Source of the DNA: JAJDTQ01 sp963422385
GTDB lineage: Bacteria > Desulfobacterota > Binatia > UBA9968 > JAJDTQ01
Length of the DNA stretch: 64,000 nucleotides
Assembly (NCBI GenBank): GCA_963422385.1
Contig: OY729432.1
Span: forward strand, 1,860,001 to 1,924,000
Reading direction: 5' to 3'
Position 1 is the first letter of the stretch, and every line of letters starts with the position of its first letter. This document shows, piece by piece, positions 16,932-24,410 of the stretch. The position numbers and the translations under genes are program-made. The notes below the pieces were generated by a model. It was not told the origin of the DNA. It saw only the letters and a program-made list of their open reading frames with translations, and searched no databases.

Positions 16932-18287
16932 ATGGAGCGTTTGCCGATGGATCGGGATCTGGCGGCGGGCTTGTTGGCCCGGGCGAAGGAGAAGGGCGCC
17001 TCGCAGGGCGACGTGACTGTAGTGGAACACGAGGGCGTCAAGGTGAAGGTGCGGCTCGGGAAGGTGGAAACCGTGAGCCAGGCCCACGAGACCCGCCTTG
17101 GGCTGCGGCTTTTCTTCGGTCGGAGCTCCGCCGCCACTTCCACCTCCGACGTGTCACGGGCCTCCCTGGATCAATTACTGGACCAGACCTGCGCCAGGGC
17201 CCGGGCCACGGCCAGGGACGAGTTCGGCGGCCTGCCGGAACCCGGCGAGCTGGCCGCCGAGGTGCCCGAGCTGGACCTGCTGGACGAGCAGGCGCGGGGC
17301 ATGCCCGTCGAGCAGGGCATCGACGCCGCCCGTCTGGCGGAGGAGCAGGCGCTGCAATACGACCCGCGCATTACCAACTCCGAGGGCGCGGAGTTCGGCA
17401 ACTCGTTCAACCGGGTCATCCATGCCAATTCGGAGGGCTTCGCCGGGGAGTATGCCACCTCCGCCTTCCACCTTTCGGTGGCTCCGGTGGCCGTATCCAA
17501 TGGTTCCATGGAGCGGGATCACTGGTTCTCGGCGGCGCGCCGGCACGACGCGCTGGATTCTCCGGAAGCAGTGGGACGCGAGGCCGGCCGGCGCGTGATC
17601 CGCCGGCTGGGCGCCCGCAAGGTGCGTACCCGGGAGGTGCCGGTGGTGTTCGACGCGGCCATCGCGGGCACCCTGGTCCGGCACGTGGGCCAGGCCGTTT
17701 CCGGCTACGCCCTCTATCAGCGGGCGTCGTTCCTGTGTGACGGACTCGGGCAACGCGTTGCTTCCGACCTGGTCCGTATCGCCGATGACGGCACGATTCC
17801 CTCGGCCCTGGGGTCACGGCCGTTCGATGCCGAGGGCGTCGGCGTCCGGCGCAAGGATCTGGTCGAGGCGGGCGTTCTGAGGAGCTATCTCCTGGACGCC
17901 TACAGCGCGCGGAAGCTCGGCGGCAAGTCCACCGGCAACGCCGCCCGGGGCGTGGGCCAAGCCTCGGGGGTTTCGCCCACGAACCTCTACCTCATTCCCG
18001 GCGAGCACGGTGTCCGGGATATCATCGGTTCGGTGGAGGACGGGTTCTACGTCACCGAGTTGATGGGCTTCGGCGTCAACCTCGTGACCGGCGACTATTC
18101 GAGGGGCGCGGCCGGGATCTGGATCGAGAAGGGCGAGATGGCCTATCCCGTGGCCGAGCTGACCATCGCCGGCAACCTCAATGACATGCTGAAGCAGGTC
18201 GAGATGGTCGGCAACGACCTCCGGCCGCAAAGCCCCGTGGCCGCCCCCACGGTCAAGATCGCGCGTATGACCGTGGCCGGGAATTAG
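16932..18287 (+). CDS. TldD/PmbA family protein, TldE-type subunit
   Basis: A 451-residue homologue lacking the zinc-binding HExxxH, as expected of the TldE (PmbA) half of the TldD/TldE heterodimer. Family blocks seen: GVKVKVRLGKVETVSQAHETRLGLRLFFGR at residues 36-65, LRSYLLDAYSARKLGGKSTGNAARG, PTNLYLIPGEHGVRDIIGSVEDGFYVTELMGFGVN and the C-terminal EMVGNDL. ATG 16932, 7 nt after the tldD stop, is chosen over in-frame upstream codons within tldD. Confidence 0.9.
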   Translation: MERLPMDRDLAAGLLARAKEKGASQGDVTVVEHEGVKVKVRLGKVETVSQAHETRLGLRLFFGRSSAATSTSDVSRASLDQLLDQTCARARATARDEFGGLPEPGELAAEVPELDLLDEQARGMPVEQGIDAARLAEEQALQYDPRITNSEGAEFGNSFNRVIHANSEGFAGEYATSAFHLSVAPVAVSNGSMERDHWFSAARRHDALDSPEAVGREAGRRVIRRLGARKVRTREVPVVFDAAIAGTLVRHVGQAVSGYALYQRASFLCDGLGQRVASDLVRIADDGTIPSALGSRPFDAEGVGVRRKDLVEAGVLRSYLLDAYSARKLGGKSTGNAARGVGQASGVSPTNLYLIPGEHGVRDIIGSVEDGFYVTELMGFGVNLVTGDYSRGAAGIWIEKGEMAYPVAELTIAGNLNDMLKQVEMVGNDLRPQSPVAAPTVKIARMTVAGN

Positions 18288-18453
18288 CTTGGATCCCTGG
18301 CATCCCGACCTGCTCCCGACGCGGCCCAATCCCTTTTTCCGTACAGATATTTGGCCTTCAAAACTGAAAATAGGCTGCGTTTTTTCACTTTCCGACTGCA
18401 TTCTACGTTAAATTGCTCTATGATGACGCAAACGCATCGGAAGTGAATCGCTG

Positions 18454-19605
18454 GTGTTCGAGCGACTGATCAAGAAACCCCTGGAATCGCGCAAGAGCTT
18501 TTTTCTGTTCGGCCCAAGGGGGACCGGAAAGACCACATGGTTGAAGCGCCATCTTCCCCAGGCACTCTTCGTCAACCTGCTGCAATCCGAATTCTACAAT
18601 CGCTTGTCTGCGAACCCCGGACACATCAGGGATCTCATTCCTCCGGACCACGCGGACTGGATCGTCATCGACGAGGTGCAGCGTGTCCCTGCGTTGCTGA
18701 ACGAGGTCCATGACCTGATCGAAGCCCGCAAGCTGGACTTCATCCTGACCGGGTCCAGCGCCAGGACATTGAGGCGAAAAGGGGTCAATCTGCTGGCCGG
18801 CCGCGCCCTGACCTATCGCATGCATCCGCTGACGGCGGCGGAACAGCAGGACGCCTTCAACCTGCGCCATTCCATCCAGCTAGGCCATTTGCCTGCCCGG
18901 TTCAGCGAAAGCGATCCCGGAAAATACCTCAAGGATTATGTGCAGACATATCTGCGAGAAGAGGTCATGCAGGAGGGCCTGACGCGCAACCTCGGCCATT
19001 TCTCGCATTTCCTGGAAGTGGCGAGCTTTTCCCAAGGCGCCACGATCAATATCAGCGCCGTCGCCCGCGAGGCGCACATTGACCGATCCGTTGCAGAGAA
19101 CTATTTCTCCATCCTGGAAGACCTGCTGATCGCCGTGCGCCTACCGGTGTTTTCCCGCAAGGCAAAACGGAAGCTCGTCTCGCAGAAGAAGTTCTACTTC
19201 TTCGACTCGGGCGTATTCCGGGCCATCCGGCCGGTGGGGCCGCTGGACTCCGACGCCGAGATAGACGGACCCGCCCTGGAAACACTCGTGCTTCAGGATC
19301 TGCGGGCCGTAAACGACTACCACGAGTTCGGCTACCAGATCTTTTTCTGGCGCACTCGAAACAACCTGGAAGTCGATTTTGTCCTGTACGGGCCGCGCGG
19401 CCTGCTGGCCATCGAGATCAAGCGCTCGACTCAAATCCAACCCAAGGAAACAAGAGCGCTCCGAGAGTTCAAGAAAGATTATCCTCCTGCCAAATGTCTC
19501 GTTTTCTTCGGCGGGTCCACCCCCCTCTACATGGACGGCGTTACCGCCTTGCCCATCGAGCACGCATTGAGAAATCTTCATCACATATTGGACAACGATG
19601 TGTAA
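18454..19605 (+). CDS. ATP-binding protein, AAA_14 plus DUF4143 domains (copy 2)
   Basis: A 383-residue paralogue of the ATPase at 12533-13681. Walker A FGPRGTGKTT is near residue 20, Walker B WIVIDEVQRVP near residue 71, and the block LTGSSARTLRRKGVNLL is identical in both copies. The C-terminal DUF4143 half ends FFWRTRNNLEVDFVL...LLAIEIKRST, again with the D-ExK pattern. GTG 18454 is the likely start. About 160 bases upstream are AT-richer and contain no confident promoter. Function unknown; the family is often accessory. Confidence 0.85.
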   Translation: MFERLIKKPLESRKSFFLFGPRGTGKTTWLKRHLPQALFVNLLQSEFYNRLSANPGHIRDLIPPDHADWIVIDEVQRVPALLNEVHDLIEARKLDFILTGSSARTLRRKGVNLLAGRALTYRMHPLTAAEQQDAFNLRHSIQLGHLPARFSESDPGKYLKDYVQTYLREEVMQEGLTRNLGHFSHFLEVASFSQGATINISAVAREAHIDRSVAENYFSILEDLLIAVRLPVFSRKAKRKLVSQKKFYFFDSGVFRAIRPVGPLDSDAEIDGPALETLVLQDLRAVNDYHEFGYQIFFWRTRNNLEVDFVLYGPRGLLAIEIKRSTQIQPKETRALREFKKDYPPAKCLVFFGGSTPLYMDGVTALPIEHALRNLHHILDNDV

Positions 19606-19735
19606 GGATACGCGAGGAAGCTCGGCATCGCGTCTACCGGAAACGTGCTTGCCGGCAAGGGGCGATGGATTGTTCTCTCATGGGCCAAGCCTTATGGCGG
19701 GGTCTTGATTCAGGGTCCTGGAAACGCCGCTTCAT

Positions 19736-19945
19736 TCAGAGGAGCTTATAGCCGTTCGACAGGACGACGCGCATCAGGGCGTCCACGGTGGTCGTCTCCG
19801 GATCGAACTCGACGACGGCAACCTTTCTCTCCAGCGAAAAATCGACTTCCGTGACACCCGCGGCGTCACGGAACGCTTCCGACAGCTCGGCCACTGCGCC
19901 GCTGGTCAGATCTTCGATGGAAAGGATCGCCGTCTTGGTCTTCAT
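19736..19945 (-). CDS. Heavy-metal-associated-domain-like small protein lacking the metal Cys pair
   Basis: A 69-residue protein whose pattern fits a ferredoxin-like HMA fold (TAILSIEDLTSGAVAELSEAFRDAAGVTEVDFSLERKVAVVEFDPETTTVDALMRVVLSNGY). The metal motif CxxC expected after the first strand is missing and there is no cysteine at all, so it is unlikely to bind copper in the usual way. It lies 30 nt downstream of the hemerythrin gene on the same strand. Confidence 0.65.
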   Translation of the reverse strand: MKTKTAILSIEDLTSGAVAELSEAFRDAAGVTEVDFSLERKVAVVEFDPETTTVDALMRVVLSNGYKLL

Positions 19946-19975
19946 GCGCAGGAATGACGGTCCGAGCCGTAGAGC

Positions 19976-20449
19976 TCAGGACGTGGAAGGGGTTCGCTTC
20001 ACCAGCCGTTTGATTTCCCGGCCGGCGCGTGCGGCGTCGGGCGCCGGCACGAGGATCTCGAAGGCGGCGAAGAGCCTGCGCTCCTCGCTCCGGATGTGCT
20101 GTTCCAGGAGGTCGCCGAAGTCGAACAGGAATTTCCGCGGCCCTCCGGCTTCGGCGGAGCAGGCCACCAGCCTGCGGAACTTCCGGTGCTCGTCTTCGAG
20201 CCGCGCCACCAGCTCCCGACATTCGTCGTAGGCCGCCATCAGCGGGAAGAGAACCGTCTCTTCGGCCTCGAAGTGGGAGGTGAGGTTTTCGTTCAGGAAA
20301 CGCGCCGCCTCCGCCGCGCACGCCTCGATGGATGCGGGGTTGCCGGGGTTGATCTGCCCGAGGGCATGCTTGCGGCAGCGCAATGCCAGCGCCAGCCCGT
20401 GGTGATGGTCGTGTGACAGCGGTATCAGCGCTGGATGTCGCTTGGCCAT
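19976..20449 (-). CDS. Hemerythrin domain protein
   Basis: A 157-residue four-helix protein with the diiron ligands of hemerythrins: SHDHHHGLAL at residues 12-21, HFEAEETVLFPL near residue 60, EDEHRKFRRL near residue 85 and EQHIRSEERRLF near residue 115. Members bind O2 or act in iron, NO or redox stress. The stress-linked OsmC gene is transcribed divergently from the adjacent gap. Confidence 0.85.
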   Translation of the reverse strand: MAKRHPALIPLSHDHHHGLALALRCRKHALGQINPGNPASIEACAAEAARFLNENLTSHFEAEETVLFPLMAAYDECRELVARLEDEHRKFRRLVACSAEAGGPRKFLFDFGDLLEQHIRSEERRLFAAFEILVPAPDAARAGREIKRLVKRTPSTS

Positions 20450-20465
20450 GTGATTCGATTCAAAA

Positions 20466-20494
20466 TTGACGCTGCCCCTTGTATCAGCTACCCT
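20466..20494 (+). promoter_or_regulatory. Predicted promoter of the osmC-cnoX unit
   Basis: TTGACG (20466-20471) and TACCCT (20489-20494) are separated by 17 nt, about 30 nt upstream of the OsmC ATG. The -35 matches other promoters in this window. Confidence 0.45.
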
Positions 20495-20524
20495 TCATCA
20501 TACTGGTTTTTGGGAGGTTGATAT

Positions 20525-21010
20525 ATGGCAAACGACATGACAGTCAAACGCGAGATCGTCATCGAGGCCGACACCGAGACGATGGAGCGGCAGAAGAAGC
20601 GCGGTGAGACGCGTGGCTTTACCGTGATGTGCGATGAGGGGGAGCGAATCGGTGGCGACAACACGGCGCCTCCCCCGTTGGCGTATTTCGCGCTTTCCCT
20701 GGGATTCTGACTGCTCACCCAGATTTCCCGGTACGGGGAAATGATGAAGGTGGAAATCCGGAAAGCCCGTGTCAAGGTCACCGCGCGTTTCAAGAACGAA
20801 GGCTCGGTGCTGCGGGAGACCATCGACGCGCAAGGCGTCGGGTTCGAGACGAAGCTCGACGTGGAGTCCGACGCGCCCCCGGAGCGAGTTGCGGCAGTCG
20901 TCCGCAACTCGGAGAAGGGCTGCTACGTGATGCAGACGATTCTCAAGCCCACCCCGGTGGAAACGCGGGTCACGCTCAACGGAGCCGACTTCGACCCGAG
21001 CGAGAAGTAG
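20525..21010 (+). CDS. OsmC family peroxidase, predicted selenoprotein (in-frame UGA = Sec62)
   Basis: One frame runs from ATG 20525 (preceded by GGGAGG) to a TAG at 21008-21010, interrupted only by TGA at 20708-20710. Read through, it is 161 residues, the usual OsmC length. The TGA falls in PPPLAYFALSLGF-U-LLTQISRY, where OsmC proteins have their peroxidatic Cys; the second conserved Cys is kept in EKGCYVMQTI. A hairpin suited to a bacterial SECIS begins 12 nt after the TGA. Coding quality is equal on both sides. OsmC-like selenoproteins are known from metagenome surveys. The alternatives are a nonsense mutation or two separate short proteins; both are less likely. Confidence 0.85.
20711..20752 (+). 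promoter_or_regulatory. Putative bacterial SECIS element downstream of the UGA
   Basis: ATTTCCC (20723-20729) pairs perfectly with GGGAAAT (20736-20742) around a six-base loop GGTACG that starts with GG, as bacterial SECIS loops usually do. A lower helix CACC (20716-20719) with GGTG (20749-20752) can close the structure over an internal loop. The apical loop begins 20 nt after the TGA, inside the range expected for SelB-dependent recoding. Confidence 0.7.
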
Positions 21011-21012
21011 CG

Positions 21013-21864
21013 ATGGAATCGCTGGTTTTCGACGTTGATCAGTCCGAGTTCGAGGAGGCGGTGCTGGAGCGGTCCGCGGAGACCCCGGTGGCGGTGGATT
21101 TCTGGGCGCCCTGGTGCGGACCCTGTCGGGTCTTGGGGCCGGTGCTGGAACGGTTGGCGGAGGAATACGGCGGCAAGTTCCTGCTCGCCAAGGTCAACGT
21201 GGACGAGAACCCGGAGTTGGCGGCCGGTTTCGGCATACAGGGGATCCCGGCGGTCAAGTTCTTCAAGGACGGGGCCGTGGCCACGGAGTTCACCGGGGCG
21301 CTTCCTGAGACCGCCATCCGTGAGGTTCTCGCCCAGGTCGTGCCCTCGCGCGAGGATGAGCTGGCCCTGGAGGCGGATGGACTATGGTCCCGGGGCGAGG
21401 CCGAAAAGGCATCGGAAATTTACCAGCAGGTCCTGGAGGAATCGCCGCATCATGCCGGCGCGCTTCTGGGACTGGGGCGCGGGCTGCTGGACACGGACGC
21501 GGAGCGCGGCCTCTCTCTCCTTGAAAGGGTTCCCCTCGGCGGTCCGGAGCGCACCGAAGCAGATCGGCTGATCGCCCGTCAGAAGTTGAGCGAGGGGGAA
21601 GGCGCGGATGTGGAGTCGTTGCGGCGGGAGTTGGCTTCGGCCCCGGATCGCATCGACCTGCGTTTCCGGCTGGCCCAGGCGCTGGCGGCGGAAGAGCGCT
21701 ACGAGGCCGCCCTCGAAGAGTTCATCGCGGTGCTGAAAAAGGACCGCGCCTTCGAGGATGACGGCGCCCGCAAGGCGATGGTGCGGATCTTCGAGGTCCT
21801 GGGGCCGGGGAACGAGCTTGCCGACCGGTTCCGGTCGGAGATGGCCAAGGTCCTTTTTAGCTAA
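21013..21864 (+). CDS. cnoX: Thioredoxin-TPR protein, CnoX (YbbN)-like
   Basis: A 283-residue protein with an N-terminal thioredoxin domain (residues 1-110; active site WAPWCGPCRVLGPV, cis-Pro in GIQGIPAVKFF) followed by tetratricopeptide-like helices (ALEADGLWSRGEAEKASEIYQQVLEESPHHAGALLGLGRG and later repeats). This is the CnoX layout: a chaperone-redoxin that protects substrates against oxidation. Unlike E. coli CnoX it keeps the reducing CGPC motif. It starts 2 nt after the OsmC stop, so the two are cotranscribed and it is a natural reductant candidate for the OsmC peroxidase. Confidence 0.9.
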   Translation: MESLVFDVDQSEFEEAVLERSAETPVAVDFWAPWCGPCRVLGPVLERLAEEYGGKFLLAKVNVDENPELAAGFGIQGIPAVKFFKDGAVATEFTGALPETAIREVLAQVVPSREDELALEADGLWSRGEAEKASEIYQQVLEESPHHAGALLGLGRGLLDTDAERGLSLLERVPLGGPERTEADRLIARQKLSEGEGADVESLRRELASAPDRIDLRFRLAQALAAEERYEAALEEFIAVLKKDRAFEDDGARKAMVRIFEVLGPGNELADRFRSEMAKVLFS

Positions 21865-21894
21865 CCGGCCAACCCCCTTCCGCCGGCCGGCCTC

Positions 21895-23007
21895 CTACCC
21901 GTGGGCCCGGGCTGCTTCGGTGGAGGCCATCTCGGCGGCATCCAGCCGCGCCCGCAGACGTGGGTAGAACCGCAACGGGTTTTCGAAAAAGATCTTGTGC
22001 TTCAGTTCGTCGCTCATGTCCGTGCGGCCCATGAGGTGCGGGATGTCGTCGCTGAAATCCCGTTGATCCCGTTCGTGGGGATAGTCGGAGGCCCAGAGGA
22101 AGGTGTGTTCCGGTATCAGCCGGGCGGTTTCCGGGAGTAGCGTCTCCTCCACCTCGGCGGCAAAGTAGATGTTGCCTTCCCGGATGTATTCGCTGGGCTT
22201 GCGCTTGCAGTTCGGGGAATACTGTCCCTTCCGTTCGTACTCCTCGTCCATGCGGTCCATCATGTAGGGGACCCAGCCCACGCCGCATTCCAGCACCCCG
22301 AAGCGCAGCTTGGGGAAGAATTCGAACACGCCTTCGGCGATCATCGCCACGATCTGCCGGAACTGGGCGAAAGGGTGCTCCAGGCAGTGGGCCACCATGA
22401 AGTTCCGGGTGCCGTCGATGCCGAGGTCCGGAAAGCTCATGCCGCCGTGGGGCGACACGGGTACGTCCAGCCTCTGCGCCTCCTCCCACAGCGGGTGGAA
22501 GTCGGGTCCGCTGAACAGCTTCCCTCCCGGAGTGGCGGAAGGCAGCACCGCGCCGACCATCCCCAACTCCTCCACCGAACGCCGAAGCTCCTTCACCGCC
22601 TCGTCGATGTCCTGGATGGGCAAGAGCGCCACGCCCACCAGGCGCGGGCTCACGCGCATGAAACGGTCGTACAGCCAGTCGTTGTAGGCCCGCGCGATGG
22701 TGACGGCCCATTCATGGTCCCGAATGGCTGCATGGGTCAGTCCTTGCGTGGGGTAGAGCACGGTCAGCTCGATGCCGTTCTTGTCGAGGAAATCGAGCCA
22801 GTGCCGCGCGTTGGGACCGGTACCGCCGCCAATCCACCCGCCCGGCTTTCTCAACGAGCGAAGGTAGCCGTCCATGGTGAGCCCCGGCCACAAACTGTAC
22901 GACCGATGCCATTCCAGGTCCTTGTATGGGCTGCCGATGTACTCTCGAAGCTCCTCGTCGAGTTCCATGACGTGGCCGTCGGCGTCGATAATGCGCTGTT
23001 GGGACAT
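21895..23007 (-). CDS. Amidohydrolase-2 family protein (ACMSD-like TIM barrel)
   Basis: A 370-residue metal-dependent hydrolase or decarboxylase. Residues 7-12 read IDADGHVMEL in place of the usual first metal motif DxHxH, with DGHV retained. Further motifs are PVSPHGGMSFPDLG near residue 185, HCLEHPFAQF near residue 213 and FLWASDYPHERDQRDF near residue 310, the last carrying the conserved Asp. This is the amidohydrolase-2 group that includes aminocarboxymuconate-semialdehyde decarboxylase. Substrate unknown; such genes are abundant in aromatic-degrading soil and marine lineages. Confidence 0.85.
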   Translation of the reverse strand: MSQQRIIDADGHVMELDEELREYIGSPYKDLEWHRSYSLWPGLTMDGYLRSLRKPGGWIGGGTGPNARHWLDFLDKNGIELTVLYPTQGLTHAAIRDHEWAVTIARAYNDWLYDRFMRVSPRLVGVALLPIQDIDEAVKELRRSVEELGMVGAVLPSATPGGKLFSGPDFHPLWEEAQRLDVPVSPHGGMSFPDLGIDGTRNFMVAHCLEHPFAQFRQIVAMIAEGVFEFFPKLRFGVLECGVGWVPYMMDRMDEEYERKGQYSPNCKRKPSEYIREGNIYFAAEVEETLLPETARLIPEHTFLWASDYPHERDQRDFSDDIPHLMGRTDMSDELKHKIFFENPLRFYPRLRARLDAAEMASTEAARAHG

Positions 23008-23055
23008 GGCTTCTTCCTCCCGCTGAAAAGATTTCCTGTGTACCGCAGATCGTAG

Positions 23056-23084
23056 ATACTAACCCGGTTGTGAGGCTCGGGCAA
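23056..23084 (-). promoter_or_regulatory. Predicted promoter of the amidohydrolase gene
   Basis: On the complement TTGCCC (23084-23079) and TAGTAT (23061-23056) are 17 nt apart, 49 nt upstream of the start codon. It overlaps the edge of the ABC permease fragment. Confidence 0.45.
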
Positions 23085-23432
23085 GCTGGCTGCGGGAGTT
23101 CGTGCTCGCCGCCCCAAAGCGTCGGGGCGGCCTCGCGCCGCATCATCCTGAGGCACGTCCCGCCCAACGCGCTGAACCCCATCACGGTGGCTGCCACCCT
23201 GAATATCGTCAACGCCATCATCACGGAAAGTGCATTCAGCTTCCCTGGGCTGGGCTTCCCGTCCGACTTCCCCACTTGGGGCCGGCTGCTCTATGACGGT
23301 GTACCGTTCCTCGAAATCACCCCCGCGCGGGTGATTTGGCCGGGCCTGGTCATCTCGCTCACCGTCTTGAGCGTGAACTACATGGGCGACGGCCTGCGTG
23401 ACGCCATGGATCCGCGCGGCAGGCGGCAGTGA
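23083..23432 (+). pseudogene. ABC transporter permease (DppC/OppC-type), truncated and frameshifted
   Basis: Only the C-terminal third of a peptide/nickel-type permease remains. After a fragment reading SWLREFVLAA in one frame, the sequence continues one base out of phase as QSVGAASRRIILRHVPPNALNPITVAATL, where the EAA-loop homology region (RIILRHVLPN) is recognisable. It ends with FPTWGRLLYDGV, LEITPARVIWPGLVISLTVLSVNYMGDGLRDAMDPR and a proper stop. One extra C near 23110 explains the frame change. No start codon or upstream permease sequence exists; the amidohydrolase promoter region abuts it. A remnant of a lost dipeptide-transport operon. Confidence 0.85.
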
Positions 23433-23689
23433 CACGACGGTCCCCGCGCCTACCGGCCCGTCGAGCCGGTGGCTGATCAAGTTGCCAGCATTTGCCCCCC
23501 AATCGGTGGCAGCCATAAGGAAATGATCGTTTCTCAATTATCTTGACTAAAAAACGATGACTTCTTAATACTTATGATTCGGGGAAAGGGTTGTTTTCCC
23601 ATCATGGCCCGCCAGACCGGTCGATACCGCATCGTCAACGTATTTACGGAACGCAACATTGGTATGGCCCGTGACAGGCCACTCCATGT
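23433..23689. other. Non-coding stretch
   Basis: No convincing gene on either strand between the permease remnant and the propeller-protein stop codon. The middle (23510-23590) is clearly AT-richer and contains TTGACT-N17-TAATAC on the plus strand, but no frame follows that could use it. Confidence 0.4.
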
Positions 23690-24355
23690 TCAGTCCAGCA
23701 CGGCCTTGCGGGGGGACGGCGACCGCCGGTTCTGCGAGCGGACACCGGCTTCGTCCTCCACGGCATACCAGAATCGGTCGTGGTTCAAAGCCAGGCACGC
23801 CGGCCGAAAAGACAGGGGGATACGTTCCACCACCTGCTCGCGCGCCGGGTCGTAGCAGAGAAAAGCGTAGTCCGCCTGGCGCACGTCGCTCCAGTCGCCA
23901 AGAGGTCCGGGGTCGCACTCGATGCACCAGAGCTCGTCATCATACGCAGTGGGGCTGAGGACCTGGTGCTCCATGCGGATGGTCCACAGGTTCCGGCCGC
24001 TCTGCGGGTCCATGCAGAAGAGCTTGCGGTTGCGCCGGTGGCTCAGCCACAGCTTGCCGTTCACCACCGTGGCGCCGGAGGCGGCGCCGTCGGGACAGTC
24101 GAAGCGCCGGATGATCCGGTTCGTTTCGGGAGACCAAAGCAATAGTTGCTGTCCCAGCCGGCCGCCGTCGGTGATGAGCCACACGCCTTCGCTCGACGGA
24201 CAGGCGTGCCGGACGTCGGGAAGTGAAAGGACCTCTTCGGACGATTCGCTAACGGGGTCGTAGACGACCACCACGGACGCACCCGCGCACGCGATCCACA
24301 GGCGGCCCGCGTGCCATTGCATGCCGGTGATGGAAAGTGACCGGATGTCGATCAT
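23690..24355 (-). CDS. Predicted beta-propeller protein of unknown function
   Basis: A 221-residue protein of repeated strands: ITGMQWHAGRLWIACAGASVVVVYDPVSESSEEVLSLPD, GVWLITDGGRLGQQLLLWSPETNRIIRRFDCPD, GKLWLSHRRNRKLFCMDPQSGRNLWTIRME and so on. The spacing of LW...D repeats suggests four to five blades of a PQQ/SMP-30-like propeller. There is no signal peptide and no catalytic signature. It lies 55 nt downstream of the KGGVGRT ATPase on the same strand and might belong to that operon. Not recognised beyond the fold. Confidence 0.6.
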   Translation of the reverse strand: MIDIRSLSITGMQWHAGRLWIACAGASVVVVYDPVSESSEEVLSLPDVRHACPSSEGVWLITDGGRLGQQLLLWSPETNRIIRRFDCPDGAASGATVVNGKLWLSHRRNRKLFCMDPQSGRNLWTIRMEHQVLSPTAYDDELWCIECDPGPLGDWSDVRQADYAFLCYDPAREQVVERIPLSFRPACLALNHDRFWYAVEDEAGVRSQNRRSPSPRKAVLD

Positions 24356-24410
24356 GAGAATTCGCGGCGCGCTTAGTCTGCGCCCGAGCAGGTTTTCGCG
24401 ACGACGGTGT

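Noticed and set aside
20525..20710. A separate 61-residue OsmC fragment and a second short protein starting at 20741
   Set aside because: Both are in the same frame, separated only by a TGA at the conserved Cys, and together they make a normal OsmC. A recoded UGA explains the data better.
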